DNA from: Microcystis viridis FACHB-1342
GTDB taxonomy: Bacteria; Cyanobacteriota; Cyanobacteriia; Cyanobacteriales; Microcystaceae
Reading direction: 5' to 3'
DNA: 54,149 bases
Assembly (NCBI RefSeq): GCF_014698335.1
Contig: NZ_JACJSV010000031.1
Span: forward strand, 1-54,149
Both the position numbers and the translations under genes were made by a program. A model generated the notes under the pieces. It searched no databases, had not been told where the DNA came from, and saw only the letters and a list, made by a program, of their open reading frames with translations. Positions 1 to 10,526 of the stretch are shown piece after piece. Position 1 is the first letter of the stretch, and every line of letters begins with the position of its first letter.

Positions 1-11
1 AAAAATTATCT

Positions 12-599
12 ATGGCAACTACATCCGAAGACGTATGGCAAATCTTAGCCGAATTAGCCACTGCTCAAGCCGAATTAACTGCTGCTCAAAAAGAAACTGA
101 CCGACAACAGAAGGAAACCGAGCGACGACAACAGGAAACCGACCGACAACTCAGAGAATTAGGTAAACAAATTGGGGGACTCGGTGCTAAATTCGGCAGT
201 TTTACCGAAGGACTTGCCCTTCCCTCAATGGAAACGATTCTCAGACAACGGTTCGGCATGAAAGTTGTTAGTCCCAGTGTCCGAGCAAGCGAAGATGGAA
301 AACACCTAGAAATTGATGTTCTTGCCTATACTAATGGTGAGCTAAATACTGCCTATATCGTCGAGGTTAAAAGTCATGCTAGAGAGGAATCTATTACACA
401 ATTAAAAAGTATTTTGCAACGGTTTCGCAGCTTTTTCCCTGAACACAAAGATAAAAAACTCTATGGCATATTAGCAGCGGTTCATGTATCTCCAGAATTA
501 CGCGAAAAAATTCTGCAAGAGGGGTTTTATGTGGCTCGGATTCATGACCAAGTATTTGAATTAGATATTCCCGATAATTTTCAACCTCGACCTTATTAA
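12..599 (+). CDS. DUF3782-type PD-(D/E)XK nuclease-like protein
   Basis: A 195-residue protein. Residues 15-55 form a charged, Gln/Glu/Arg-rich helix with a repeated KETDRQQ-like heptad, probably a coiled coil. It is followed by a small alpha/beta domain with E100-x-D102 and E118-V-K120, which matches the D...ExK core of the PD-(D/E)XK nuclease superfamily. Proteins of this build (coiled coil plus restriction-like fold) are abundant in Microcystis and other cyanobacteria, usually annotated DUF3782 or as hypothetical; their substrate is unknown. The ATG at 12 is the only good start and the upstream region lies outside the window. Thirty bases of this gene (449-478) recur after its stop at 697-726. 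The fold assignment is motif-based; nuclease activity is inferred. Confidence 0.7.
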   Translation: MATTSEDVWQILAELATAQAELTAAQKETDRQQKETERRQQETDRQLRELGKQIGGLGAKFGSFTEGLALPSMETILRQRFGMKVVSPSVRASEDGKHLEIDVLAYTNGELNTAYIVEVKSHAREESITQLKSILQRFRSFFPEHKDKKLYGILAAVHVSPELREKILQEGFYVARIHDQVFELDIPDNFQPRPY

Positions 600-1108
600 A
601 AATTTAAATGTAATCGCTCTATCTTGCCCAAAGGCATCAACACTTTTTTCTTCATGAATCGGCAAAATTCAGTAAAATAGTAATAGACCAAATCAGAGAT
701 AAAAAACTCTATGGCATATTAGCAGCCCTGGGTAAGCGCATCTTAACAATCCTTGACAAAATGAACTTTATGTGAGTTGCCTACCCAGACGACAATTCAG
801 GCATATTTGAGTAGAATTTGCCATCTCAATTGTTAAGCAACAATCGACCAAATAGGTCGAGTTCGTAACTATTCTGATTGACTGGTATCACTTGAAATGC
901 CCACGCAAATCACAAAATTGGCCAATTGTCAATAGCCTTTGAGATGCCCTCACCCCAGTTTGGGTCTAGGTTTTAAAAATCCCACAAAAGAAGATTTATA
1001 TCTCAAATCAGCAACGCTGGAAAAATTATTGCTATGACAGGAGGTACCCCGACTCATATTCGCTCATCAAATACATAAACAAAGAAAATTATCTGTATAT
1101 TTAATTAC
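600..1108. other. Intergenic region with a 30 bp copy of the upstream gene
   Basis: No convincing gene is present. Bases 697-726 repeat bases 449-478 of the preceding gene exactly, so part of the stretch may be debris of a duplicated or rearranged copy. The rest has no open frame with recognisable protein character and no tRNA-like arm that I can see. Confidence 0.5.
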
Positions 1109-2920
1109 TTAATCAGAAACATTTACCTTTGAAATAGCAGTTTCTAAATAGGAAACCACCTCATTAATTGCTACTTCTGATGCTTTTTTACTGGCTCTTT
1201 CGACTAATTCCACCTTACCCGATTTGAGAGATTTACCCGTGACAATGCGATAGGGAATCCCAATTAAATCCGCATCTTTGAACTTAACTCCCGCACGTTC
1301 ATCCCGGTCATCTAAAAGGGTTTCAATGCCGGCTTGATTTAACTCATTGTATAAACTTTCGGCAGTTTTTACCTGCTCGGCATCGGCTAAATTAGGAATA
1401 ACCACAATCGCTTGATAGGGGGCAATAGCTACGGGCCAAATAATGCCATCTTTGTCGTAGGATTGTTCTACGGCTGCCTGGGCTAAACGCGATACTCCTA
1501 TACCATAACAACCCATACAAATGGGGGTAGATTCTCCCGCTTCATTAGTATAAAAAGCATTCATAGCTTGAGAATATTTATAACCCAATTGGAAGATATG
1601 ACCGACTTCAATTCCTCTAGCACTTTGCAAGGTTTGATTAGGATCGTGAATAGCTCGATCGCCTACCCGGGCTTTGCGTAGATCGACGATTAATTCTGGT
1701 AAGATAAAATCTTTACCCCAATTGGCTCCCACTACATGAAATCCGGTTTCATTAGCACCAGTGATAAAGTTTTCTAAGTCTGTCACTGTGTTGTCTGCTA
1801 TGCGTAAAAACTTAGGAGCTATATCGCTGGCTTTTTTGAGTAAATTATCTTCTAAGTCGGGAGCAATATAACCTAAAGGTAAAGGTTTAGTTGCCCATTT
1901 CTGTTGAGCGGCAGCATCGGGTATTTTTAAAGCCAAAATTGTTTTAGCATTGTAACAGCTCGCCTGTCTAACTAATTCATTTTGTAGTTTAACTTCATTA
2001 ACCTCTTGATCGCCGCGAATATGCAGTAAAACTAAAACAGTTATGCCGCTATCATAAAGCACTTCGTAGAGAACATTTTTGACGATGGCAGTGGCAGAAC
2101 AATCAAGAAATTTAGCTAAACTTTCGATCGTGTTGGTGTTAGGAGTCTCTTTTTTAGCAAACTTTTTAAAGGGAGAAGCCACTTTATCTGCTGGCAAAGA
2201 AACGGCTTTTTCTACATTAGCCGCATACTTTTCATCGGCAGTAAATAAAACCTCATCTTCTCCAGCATCAGCTAAGACCATAAATTCTTGGGATGCGGAA
2301 CCGCCAATCGCTCCAGAATCGGCTTCTACTGCCCGAAAAGCTAACCCACAACGGCGGAAAATATTGCGGTAAGCTATATCCATCGCTTGATAGGTTTTCT
2401 TTAAACATTCCTCGTCAAGATTGAAAGAATAGGCATCTTTCATAATAAATTCCCGTCCCCGCATTAAACCAAAACGAGGGCGAATTTCATCGCGAAATTT
2501 AGTTTGAATCTGATATAAATTAACCGGTAATTGTCGATAGGAACGAATTAAATCACGAGCGACGGCAGTAATTACTTCTTCGTGAGTCGGTCCTAATCCT
2601 AACTCCCGGTTTTGCCTGTCCGTCAGGGCAAACATAATCCCTTCTGCTTTTGTGTAGGTGTCCCAACGGCCCGATTCTTGCCAGAGTTCCGCCGGTTGCA
2701 GTTGGGGAAGTAAACATTCTTGGGCGCCGGCTTTATTCATTTCTTCCCGGACTATCTGGGAGACTTTCTGCAAAACCCGCCACATCAGAGGTAAATAGGC
2801 GTAAATACCGCTGCCGATACGACGAATGTAACCGGCACGGACTAAGCATTTATGACTGGGGATTTCCGCCTCGGCTGGATCTTCCCGGAGGGTGACAAAA
2901 AGCTGTTGAGAGAGTCGCAT
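1109..2920 (-). CDS. proS: Prolyl-tRNA synthetase
   Basis: Class II aminoacyl-tRNA synthetase that charges tRNA-Pro in the cytoplasm. At 603 residues it has the length of the bacterial form with an editing (INS) domain between class II motifs 2 and 3. Motif 2 is seen as [17 protein letters not shown] near residues 145-160, the family TxE loop as GPTHEEV, and motif 3 as [14 protein letters not shown] near residue 480. The C-terminal anticodon-binding domain contains a [16 protein letters not shown] stretch typical of HGTP-type domains. The start [13 protein letters not shown] matches the usual N-terminus of the family. It is a single gene, convergent with nothing, and an intergenic repeat lies upstream. 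Confidence 0.97.
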   Translation of the reverse strand: MRLSQQLFVTLREDPAEAEIPSHKCLVRAGYIRRIGSGIYAYLPLMWRVLQKVSQIVREEMNKAGAQECLLPQLQPAELWQESGRWDTYTKAEGIMFALTDRQNRELGLGPTHEEVITAVARDLIRSYRQLPVNLYQIQTKFRDEIRPRFGLMRGREFIMKDAYSFNLDEECLKKTYQAMDIAYRNIFRRCGLAFRAVEADSGAIGGSASQEFMVLADAGEDEVLFTADEKYAANVEKAVSLPADKVASPFKKFAKKETPNTNTIESLAKFLDCSATAIVKNVLYEVLYDSGITVLVLLHIRGDQEVNEVKLQNELVRQASCYNAKTILALKIPDAAAQQKWATKPLPLGYIAPDLEDNLLKKASDIAPKFLRIADNTVTDLENFITGANETGFHVVGANWGKDFILPELIVDLRKARVGDRAIHDPNQTLQSARGIEVGHIFQLGYKYSQAMNAFYTNEAGESTPICMGCYGIGVSRLAQAAVEQSYDKDGIIWPVAIAPYQAIVVIPNLADAEQVKTAESLYNELNQAGIETLLDDRDERAGVKFKDADLIGIPYRIVTGKSLKSGKVELVERASKKASEVAINEVVSYLETAISKVNVSD

Positions 2921-3001
2921 CCTATCGATATCCTTTTGAACAGAAGACTTTCTATTATCTCATCAAAGGAGAGCGACTGCAATTATCAATTACTTGTGTT
3001 G

Positions 3002-3360
3002 ACAAACAATAACAGCGATCAGTTTACCGATTCTCAGGTATTTCCCCTCATAACTTGAGACTGGTTGGAGAAGCATTGAACCTCAGTTGCAATTGCCTAA
3101 CTCCCTTGTTCTCTACTCTAGGAAATATGAGCGTTCAGGTTGATCGCTGTTATCGCCGTTATCGAGACAGAATGGAACTTTAACAGGGTTTACTCCTTTG
3201 TGAACTTGACCTTATAACCTTGCCAGTTGATCTGTCAGGGAGGCTTTTCTCTTTAGCCTCAATTATTAATATAACATCGGATCGGAGCTAGAAGTCTTTC
3301 TCTTAATTAAAGTTTACATTGCCAGGGTCAAGGAAAAGCTTAGATGTTTTGACGCTTGAC
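3002..3360. repeat. Direct repeat copy A flanking the decarboxylase block
   Basis: Two blocks (about 3002-3166 and 3252-3360) match 5332-5487 and 5529-5638 in the same orientation with only scattered differences; the bases between the blocks differ. In this copy the repeat runs directly into a decayed IS630-type reading frame at 3389, so the repeat is probably the upstream part of an insertion sequence. Confidence 0.8.
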
Positions 3361-3388
3361 CGACCATAACTCTTATTATTCAAAAATT

Positions 3389-3616
3389 ATGGCAGCAGTG
3401 ACCTCAACAGTAGTCAAAGAAAGCGCAGAAGAATTAACTAACTCAACAGAACAAAGAAGCAATCACCGCTAGGGAAAAAGACAAACTGCCCCTAAAGCAA
3501 GAAAAAGCTCCCACCCTCAAGGTGATAGCTAAAAGTTGATGGCATCATAGAAACACAGTGCCAAGGTGCTTGTGTAAATATCGTGAGCAAGGCAACGAAA
3601 AGAACTTTATAAGATG
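3389..3616 (+). pseudogene. Remnant of IS630-type transposase N-terminus
   Basis: The frame opens with MAAVTSTVVKESAEEL and is then broken by frameshifts and stops. Pieces in different frames still read as a helix-turn-helix of IS630-type transposases, for example KQEKAPTLKVIA around 3500 and RNTVPRCLCKYREQG near 3551-3595. The DDE catalytic region is absent. The end of the remnant overlaps the 3' end of the decarboxylase gene on the other strand. Assignment comes from pattern recognition, not a search. Confidence 0.55.
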
Positions 3617-5316
3617 AATCGGAACGATCCCTTAAACTTCCCGTTGCCGAGGTCCCAGTGAGACAGGTGAGTAGTATGCTTATCCACAGGGAGGCTTGAT
3701 TTGGGCGCTATATATACAACCAGTCTCAATGGCTGGCTGGTACGAATTATCGTGTCTGACTTCAAATATGTTCTTGTTCCCCAAACTGAAACATCTTTGG
3801 CCTGTTTGCCGACAAGATACAAAGCTGAAATTATTGTGGCATCCGAGGCGATGCGGACGGCGAATGGGATTGATATCGCCCCTAAAGAACTCTTCGCCTT
3901 CACCATGAACTGCAAAGTTCTTGGCGCTATGAGTTGGACTCTGGTAAATGCGTAGCCATCTGAAGATTCTCCCTGCTTGAGATAGTCACTGCTTAGTCTT
4001 TCAATGATATCGAGATCAATTTCATGATCTAGCACTTCTGAAGGGGGGTGCGTCGGCCTGGAAAATCCCAAGAAACTGTGATCGGCAAATACGTCCTCAG
4101 CAGCGTAAGCCGTTTCTATTTGACCCATTTCATCTATGGTTATATGCCCGGGCCCGTGAAACCCATTAAAGTGATTGCTTACTGAATAGCAATATGCTCC
4201 TGCGTGTTGGATTAACAATGGATCCCCACGACTCTGGCCTTCTAAATTGGTCGATGGTAGCAATATATCGCCGGCAAAACAAAGTGGCCCTCCAATAGCA
4301 TCGTCCCCTTGAGTAGGCAGGGTGCGATGATTGCGATCGATAATTTGGTGGCTCCATGAGAGGAGAGTCACCTTGATTAGCTGGTCGGAGCCAACATCAA
4401 CAATAGCCCAACGTCTGCCCCGCATCTGCTTAAGCTCGCGGATACGAGTCAACAAGGCGACGGCATTACCAACCAGTGCGTGTCCAGGCTCGACTATGTA
4501 CTCAATACCGGGTAACAAGTGTTTCTTTAATGCTTCTGTGTACTCTAGGATTGTTGGAAACTGTTGCCCGTCATGGAAGTCAATGCCAAACCCACCGCCA
4601 AGATTTAGTTTTCTCATGCAATGATTCGAGCTGGCTTCGATTAAGTTTTTCAAATGATGAATAAACTGAACCGAATTATTAAATGCCGATACATTATCCA
4701 TCTGAGTTCCAATATGGATATGCAAGCCAGCTATAGGTAGTTTGCAACTGGCCAGAGCATCTGGCAATTCCTCGGATGGGATGCCAAACTTACTGTTTGG
4801 TGAGGCGTGAGAAACCAGATCCTGCCAATCAGTATTGTGGAAATATTCCACCGGTTTTTCTGGGTTAACTCGAACCAGCAAGCTCCCACTCCAATCCTTG
4901 CCATAAAGCTTATGTTGAAGGTCATCTAATATAGCTTGAGAGTCAGCAACTACTGTTGAGCCTCCATCGAGGAGATCTACCATTAGCTGGTGGTCGGGCG
5001 CCGGACTGTTGTATGTGATCCGATTCAACGGGAATCCGCAAGAAAGGGCCAACTCAACTTCATATTTAGAAGAGCAGTCTGCGGAGCATCCCAGGGATGC
5101 CAGTTCATTCAGAATCGCCATCGACGGATTAGCCTTGATCGGGTAGGCAACCTGAGATGGACTGCCGACAAGCTCCACAAAGTGGGACAGGTTCCGACGA
5201 AGCTGACCGACGTTCAGTATGTAGAGAGGAGACCCATGGCGTTTTGCTATCTCCTCGATGTCAATTGATCGCGTCCAAGTTTCCATAATCCCTTCTATAA
5301 TCTCGCTTTTGTCCAA
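3607..5316 (-). CDS. PLP-dependent Orn/DAP/Arg-type decarboxylase with extra C-terminal domain
   Basis: Group IV (fold type III) decarboxylase related to LysA and ornithine decarboxylase. Residues 25-420 carry the alanine-racemase-like barrel. The PLP lysine lies in AYPIKANP (near residue 62), the phosphate-binding glycines in LNLGGGFGIDF (near 240), the EPGHALVG motif near 277, and the substrate-side GAYCYSVSNHFNGF near 375. The protein has 569 residues, against about 400-420 for LysA; residues ~435-569 form an added beta-rich domain that could be a hotdog-fold domain, which is a guess. The window shows no pathway partner. The gene is somewhat richer in GC than its neighbours and lies between direct repeats with an IS630 remnant, which suggests acquisition by transfer. 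The substrate cannot be told from sequence. The start at 5316 has no clear competitor except the internal Met 11 codons in. Confidence 0.8.
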   Translation of the reverse strand: MDKSEIIEGIMETWTRSIDIEEIAKRHGSPLYILNVGQLRRNLSHFVELVGSPSQVAYPIKANPSMAILNELASLGCSADCSSKYEVELALSCGFPLNRITYNSPAPDHQLMVDLLDGGSTVVADSQAILDDLQHKLYGKDWSGSLLVRVNPEKPVEYFHNTDWQDLVSHASPNSKFGIPSEELPDALASCKLPIAGLHIHIGTQMDNVSAFNNSVQFIHHLKNLIEASSNHCMRKLNLGGGFGIDFHDGQQFPTILEYTEALKKHLLPGIEYIVEPGHALVGNAVALLTRIRELKQMRGRRWAIVDVGSDQLIKVTLLSWSHQIIDRNHRTLPTQGDDAIGGPLCFAGDILLPSTNLEGQSRGDPLLIQHAGAYCYSVSNHFNGFHGPGHITIDEMGQIETAYAAEDVFADHSFLGFSRPTHPPSEVLDHEIDLDIIERLSSDYLKQGESSDGYAFTRVQLIAPRTLQFMVKAKSSLGAISIPFAVRIASDATIISALYLVGKQAKDVSVWGTRTYLKSDTIIRTSQPLRLVVYIAPKSSLPVDKHTTHLSHWDLGNGKFKGSFRFIL

Positions 5317-5331
5317 CGCCTAGCATCACCC

Positions 5332-5638
5332 GCAAACAGGGATCAGTTTATCGATTCTCAGGTATTTCCCCCCACTACTTGGGACTGGTTGGAGAAGCAT
5401 TGAACCCTAGCTGCAATTGCCTAACTCCCTTGTTCTCTACTCTAGGAAATATGAGCGTTCAGGTTGATCGCTGTTATCGTCGTTATGCCACCCTATCGAA
5501 CCATACCAAGTAAGGAAGAACCTTTTTTTTTAGCTTCAATTATTAATGTAACATCGGATCGGAGCTAGAAGTCTTTCTCTATAATCAAAGTTTACATTAC
5601 TAGGATTAAGGAGAGGCCTAGATGTTTTGACGCTTGAC
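5332..5638. repeat. Direct repeat copy B flanking the decarboxylase block
   Basis: Second copy of the repeat at 3002-3360, same orientation. Between its two conserved blocks it carries a CCTATCGAACCATACCAAG segment (from 5492) that also occurs at about 10857, just before the RTX gene. Confidence 0.8.
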
Positions 5639-6075
5639 GATAATTACCCTCAGTTCGGTATCAGAAAAGGAGGGGGTGGTAGCCTGAAAAAATACAAACG
5701 ATTCAGCACCCCCGTTCTACATTAGCCGAGTCCCGCCCTCTCGAACCGGTCATCGAGTTTTTCGCCACGCTCTGACGTAATATGAAAAATCACTTAGCGA
5801 TGGCGTACTGCTAGGCAGTGGCTTCGACATTGCAATCAACTTATGGAACAGGGTCAGACGGAAGGCGATGTTAGTCCAAAATTATTTATTTTGAATTACC
5901 ATTGTTGCACAAGTAATTATATTTTCTAAATTGTTATACTCATATCTTTGTTTTTCAATATAATTATCAAATAAATAATTTTTGTCTGGATATTTTATCG
6001 CTAAGTCTTGGCATTTTTGTTTAAGATAATTGAATTGTATTTCATACTCATCATTTTGATAACCGAACAACCCTG

Positions 6076-6165
6076 AGAACAGTTGAAGGAATTAACAATA
6101 AACTGAATGTGATTAAAAGGAGAGGCTGTGGATTTAGAAACTTTAAAAACTTTAGTCTTAGATAT
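6076..6165 (+). pseudogene. C-terminal scrap of an ISL3-like transposase
   Basis: The frame reads VEGINNKLNVIKRRGCGF followed by RNFKNF, the typical end of ISL3-type DDE transposases. Nothing upstream continues it. Only about 30 codons remain. Confidence 0.5.
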
Positions 6166-6327
6166 TTATTAAATTGGCATTTTGCTAGTTGATTTTACAT
6201 GGTAAGTTCGGAAAAACTAGAAAAATGAAAGACAAGAGTTTGAAAATCTGCGAAGACTTCTTAAAGTAGAAAGAAAGGGTAGTCGCGGGGATAAAACTTA
6301 TGAAGAAACAGCTTACTATATCAGCGG

Positions 6328-6370
6328 TCACTGAGCCTTTACATTGAGCTTGTTGAAATGTGTCGAAGTG
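6328..6370. repeat. Small interspersed repeat, copy 1
   Basis: It begins TCACTGAGCCTTTACATTG and ends TGTGTCGAAGTG. It sits directly after a GCGG tetramer inside the ISAs1-like remnant; taking it out restores the codons for I-S-G-S-L-T. Confidence 0.7.
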
Positions 6371-6415
6371 TAGCCTAACCGAATCCGCTCAAGTATTTGC
6401 CAAAATTATTCGCGG

Positions 6416-6484
6416 TCACTGAGCTTTTACATTGAGCTTTTACATTGAGCTTGTCGAAATGTGTCGAAATGTGTCGAAGTGAGG
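6416..6484. repeat. Small interspersed repeat, copy 2, internally expanded
   Basis: Same element as 6328-6370, again directly after GCGG, with the TTTACATTGAGCTT and AATGTGTCG units each duplicated in tandem. Removing 69 bases restores I-R-G-H-W-K in the transposase frame. Confidence 0.7.
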
Positions 6485-6933
6485 ACATTGGAAAATAAAA
6501 AATCAGTTACATTGGGTAAAAGATGTAATTTTTGAGGAAGATAAAAGCCAGATCAGGGATTTTCAAGCGGCAAGCAATTGGTCAATTCTCACAACTATAG
6601 GATTGAATCTTTTCAGAGGTTTGGGTTTTCTCTTAATAACAGAGGGACAAAGGTGATTAGCTGAACGTTGGGAAAAACTGATAGTTTTATCGACGTAAGA
6701 AGTAAGCAGAAAAATTAGCTAAATTAACAGGATGTACTCTCAGACAATTTCAAGAGAGATAGGCTTTTAGTGGCTTGATAACAAGCTTTATCAATCTATT
6801 CATAATAAATATTGGCAGAGGATTAAAGATTAATTGTTGTGACTAACTCTTTTAGTTAGAGAAAGATAAACTTGAGAATCTTCAGTCAAATTTATTAATT
6901 CAAAATCAGCTGTACTTAATTTAAATGAATCAA

Positions 6934-6980
6934 CCCTACCTTAATAAGGGGGCATCTGAAAGTTTTTAATACCTACCTAC
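6934..6980. repeat. Intergenic repeat (CCTTAATAAGGGGGCATC type)
   Basis: The CTTAATAAGGGGGCATCTGA core followed by a run ending in CCTACCTAC is shared with 19556-19602. It contains the inverted CCTTA/TAAGG pair. It probably belongs to a family of intergenic elements. Confidence 0.6.
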
Positions 6981-7193
6981 CCATTGATTGACTCCCTCAA
7001 TTGATTATAGCAATTATTATACTGATAAAATGCAAAATAATTACCAGAAATTAGCTATGTTTACCCAAGGAAAAGATAACAGCTATCTTAATAAGACTCT
7101 TGAAAATTTTTAGCCTGCAACTAAACAGGAATTTGATCTCTCCCAAATGTGGGACAATTGACAAAGAACTAAGAATTGTAGAATCCCCCCATC

Positions 7194-9914
7194 ATGACCT
7201 CGGAACTATCGAAGCAATACGATCCCAAGATCACAGAAACGAAATGGCAGCAATATTGGGAAAATCAAGAAATATTTACAGCAAACCCCGAAAAAGGCGG
7301 CGAAACCTACTGTATAGTTATCCCTCCTCCCAATGTTACCGGTAGTCTCCACATGGGTCACGCTTTCGAGAGTGCCTTGATTGATACACTTGTTCGCTAC
7401 AAACGCATGACCGGCAAAAATACCCTCTGGCTGCCCGGAACAGATCACGCTAGTATTGCAGTACAAGCTATACTCGATCGCCAATTAAAAGCCGAAAAAA
7501 CCGACCGTTATCAACTAGGAAGGGAAAAATTCCTCGAACGCGCTTGGCAATGGAAAGAGGAGTCAGGTAGTACCATTGTTAATCAACTGCGACGCTTGGG
7601 GGTATCCGTCGATTGGACGCGGGAACGTTTCACCATGGATGAGGGACTTTCCCATGCTGTCCGTACTGCTTTTATCAAACTCTATGAGGACGGATTAATC
7701 TATCGCGGTCAATACTTAGTTAACTGGTGTCCCGAATCCCGGTCGGCCGTTTCCGATTTAGAGGTGGAAAACAAGGATATTGAGGGAAATCTCTGGTATT
7801 TTCGCTATCCTCTCAGCGATGGTAGTGGTTATCTTCAAGTAGCCACCACAAGGCCCGAAACCATGCTCGGTGATACTGGTGTCGCTGTCAACCCGCAAGA
7901 CCCCCGTTATCGTCATTTAATCGGCAAAACCGTCACTTTACCGATAATGGGGCGAGAAATCCCGATTATTGCCGATGAATTAGTGGATCCCCAATTCGGT
8001 ACTGGTTGCGTCAAAGTTACGCCGGCCCACGATCCCAAGGATTTTGAGATGGGTAAACGCCATAATTTAGCCTTTATTAATATCATGAATTTAGACGGCA
8101 GTTTAAACGAAAATGCCGGAATATTCGCGGGTCAAGATCGTTTTGTTGCCCGCAAAAATGTCGTTAAAAAACTCGATGAAGACGGTTTTTTAGTTAAGAT
8201 TGAAGCCTATCGCCATAGCGTCCCCTATAGCGATCGAGGTAAAGTTCCCGTGGAACCCCTTTTATCTACCCAATGGTTCGTTAAAATTGAACCTTTAGCC
8301 ACAAAAGCTTTAACCTGTTTAGATCAGGAAAACTCGCCCCGTTTTGTGCCAGAAAGATGGACAAAAGTTTATCGCGATTGGTTAGTTAAACTCAAAGATT
8401 GGTGTATTTCTCGACAACTATGGTGGGGTCATCAAATTCCCGCTTGGTATATTATCAGTGAAACCAATAACGAAATTACTAACCATACTCCCTTCGTTGT
8501 TGCCTGGGATGAAACCTCCGCTTTAGCCAAGGCCAAACAAGAGTATGGAGAGGATATAATTATTCAACAAGACCCCGATGTTTTAGATACTTGGTTTTCC
8601 TCGGGATTGTGGCCATTTTCGACTATGGGATGGCCAGAAAAAACCCTTGATCTAGACACTTATTATCCCACCACAACCCTCGTCACTGGTTTTGATATTA
8701 TCTTTTTCTGGGTGGCTAGAATGACGATGATGGCGGGCTATTTTACGCGACAAATGCCTTTTAAAGATGTCTATATTCACGGTTTAGTTAGGGATGAAAA
8801 CGGCAAAAAGATGTCTAAATCTGCCAATAACGGCATCGATCCCCTAATTTTAATTGATAAATATGGAACCGATGCTTTACGATATACCTTAATTCGAGAA
8901 GTGGCAGGAGCAGGACAGGATATCAGTCTGCAATATAACCGTAAAACCGATGAATCGGAATCCGTAGAAGCTGCCCGAAATTTTGCCAATAAAATTTGGA
9001 ATGCTTCCCGTTTTGTGATGATGAATCTGGAGGGAAAAACCCCAGAAGAATTGGGTGAACCAGTTTTAGAAAATTTAGAATTAGCCGATCGCTGGATTTT
9101 ATCTCGTTATCATCAAACAGTACAAAAAACTAGAGATTATCTAGAAAATTATGGCATGGGGGAAGCGGCAAAAGGTCTATACGAATTTATCTGGCGCGAT
9201 TTCTGTGATTGGTATATCGAGTTAGTGAAAACTCGTTTATGGAAGGATAAAGAATCGGTTTCCTGTGCTACGGCCCGGCAAACTTTGGCTTTTATCTTGG
9301 CAGGAACATTAAAATTATTACATCCCTTTATGCCCCATATTACCGAGGAAATTTGGCATCATTTAACCCAAGAAAATCAGCAAGTTTTGGCTTTAGAAAC
9401 CTATCCAATAGCCGATAGTTCTCTGATCGATCTAGACTTAGAAAATACTTTTGAGTTATTAATAGAAAGTATTCGGGTGTTGCGTAATTTGCGGGCCGAA
9501 GCGGGGATTAAACCGGGAGCAACGATCACGGCAATTTTACAGACAGAAAACAGCCAAGAATTAGCTATTTTGCAACGCGGACAAGTGTACTTAAAAGACT
9601 TGGCCAAGATCGAAAACTTAATTTTGACGGCCAAATTAACCGAGGAAGTCAATCAAGCGATCGCTGGTGTTGTCGCTACGGTAGAAATCCTCATTCCCCT
9701 GTCCGGATTGGTTGATATATCGGTATTGGCCGGGAAATTAGCGAAAAATTTAGCTAAAGTAGAAGGGGAAATTAAGAGTTTGAGCGATCGCCTGAATAAA
9801 CCTAGCTTTGTCGAAAAAGCTCCAGAAGCTTTAATCCAAAAAACGAAGCAAGCTTTAGCAGAGTCCGAAAAACAAGCCCAAATTCTCCAAGAACGCTTAA
9901 AACGTCTGCAGTAG
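7194..9914 (+). CDS. valS: Valyl-tRNA synthetase
   Basis: Class I aminoacyl-tRNA synthetase charging tRNA-Val, cytoplasmic, 906 residues as usual for the bacterial enzyme. The HIGH motif appears as [11 protein letters not shown] (near residue 48), the [13 protein letters not shown] block follows, and the CP1 editing domain includes [11 protein letters not shown] near 220. [12 protein letters not shown] near 541 is the KMSKS loop. The last ~65 residues form the Val-specific C-terminal coiled coil ([15 protein letters not shown]...). [12 protein letters not shown] block also fits the family. The ATG at 7194 fits the usual N-terminus ([11 protein letters not shown]). The gene stands alone. Confidence 0.97.
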   Translation: MTSELSKQYDPKITETKWQQYWENQEIFTANPEKGGETYCIVIPPPNVTGSLHMGHAFESALIDTLVRYKRMTGKNTLWLPGTDHASIAVQAILDRQLKAEKTDRYQLGREKFLERAWQWKEESGSTIVNQLRRLGVSVDWTRERFTMDEGLSHAVRTAFIKLYEDGLIYRGQYLVNWCPESRSAVSDLEVENKDIEGNLWYFRYPLSDGSGYLQVATTRPETMLGDTGVAVNPQDPRYRHLIGKTVTLPIMGREIPIIADELVDPQFGTGCVKVTPAHDPKDFEMGKRHNLAFINIMNLDGSLNENAGIFAGQDRFVARKNVVKKLDEDGFLVKIEAYRHSVPYSDRGKVPVEPLLSTQWFVKIEPLATKALTCLDQENSPRFVPERWTKVYRDWLVKLKDWCISRQLWWGHQIPAWYIISETNNEITNHTPFVVAWDETSALAKAKQEYGEDIIIQQDPDVLDTWFSSGLWPFSTMGWPEKTLDLDTYYPTTTLVTGFDIIFFWVARMTMMAGYFTRQMPFKDVYIHGLVRDENGKKMSKSANNGIDPLILIDKYGTDALRYTLIREVAGAGQDISLQYNRKTDESESVEAARNFANKIWNASRFVMMNLEGKTPEELGEPVLENLELADRWILSRYHQTVQKTRDYLENYGMGEAAKGLYEFIWRDFCDWYIELVKTRLWKDKESVSCATARQTLAFILAGTLKLLHPFMPHITEEIWHHLTQENQQVLALETYPIADSSLIDLDLENTFELLIESIRVLRNLRAEAGIKPGATITAILQTENSQELAILQRGQVYLKDLAKIENLILTAKLTEEVNQAIAGVVATVEILIPLSGLVDISVLAGKLAKNLAKVEGEIKSLSDRLNKPSFVEKAPEALIQKTKQALAESEKQAQILQERLKRLQ

Positions 9915-10526
9915 TTCCTTTGTACTATCTAAGTCCAGTGGGCTAGAGCAAAGCTACTGCGATCGAGATTATCCCTTAATCCATTGACTTAGTTGTTCAA
10001 GTAGTTGAAGTTAAAGGAGAGGGGCTAACCTAGGGATGACTTTGGGGAACTTAAGCATCTCATAAACTTGCTCCTCTTAACTCCCTATCTAACTCGGACT
10101 CCTTGTCCAGCAAGTCTTTCAGGAGTTTTCTGCACCACTGGGTCAATTAAGTTAGCAATTTCAAATTCCGGCTCAATAACAATAAAGCTAACCTTGACTC
10201 GCTGCATCTACGACCAAAACCTTATTTTTTTCTGTCACATTTCTAAATAAACAATCAAAATGATGATCAACAAGGATACAGTCCTTTCTGGACAACAATT
10301 AAATATTTGTTCAGCGATTTGATTGAATAATTTTTCCTTTACAAAAATACAAGAATTACTATAAAGATTTAGATAAACAAGAAAAAATATAAAGTCTTAT
10401 GGAGATTATTCAAGAATTATCTCAAAAGTCAACAATTGATGAGATTCTGGCCAGATAATGGCGATGGAGGGGTGAATCAACCTGATCCGAAAAAGAGATT
10501 GTTGTCGAGAGTCGGAGGGAAAAGCA
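9915..10526. other. Intergenic region without a convincing gene
   Basis: The only protein-like stretch is on the minus strand at about 10250-10096, reading roughly KNKVLVVDAASQVKVSFIV and ending before a stop. It lacks a start and a family I recognise, so it may be a gene fragment. No tRNA or terminator is evident. Confidence 0.4.

Larger units (their letters stand above)
6213..6700 (+). pseudogene. Remnant of an ISAs1-like transposase interrupted by two small repeats
   Basis: Pieces in successive frames read EKQEFENLRRLLKVERKG, ETAYYISG, SLTESAQVFAKIIRG, then HWKIKNQLHWVKDVIFEEDK followed by SQIRDFQAASNW. This order matches the C-terminal half of ISAs1/H-repeat transposases, where HW.IEN.LHWV.DV.F.ED is the hallmark. 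Two insertions of a small repeat (6328-6370 and 6416-6484) interrupt it; removing them joins the pieces. Frames also break near the end. Confidence 0.7.
5639..7193. other. Gene-poor stretch of decayed insertion sequences
   Basis: No intact gene. It holds remnants of at least two transposases (listed separately), a short minus-strand open frame at 5882-6070 with no family I recognise, copies of small interspersed repeats, and from about 6980 to 7193 the A+T-rich leader of valS. The 62-residue frame at 5882-6070 is Asn/Tyr/Lys-rich and may be a fragment of a larger lost gene. Confidence 0.6.

Noticed and set aside
5882-6070. 62-codon minus-strand frame
   Set aside because: A+T-rich, in a region of IS debris, with no family or ribosome-binding site; too weak to call a gene.
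10096-10250. Minus-strand protein-like stretch after valS
   Set aside because: No start codon, no recognisable family and only ~50 codons; recorded only as possible debris.
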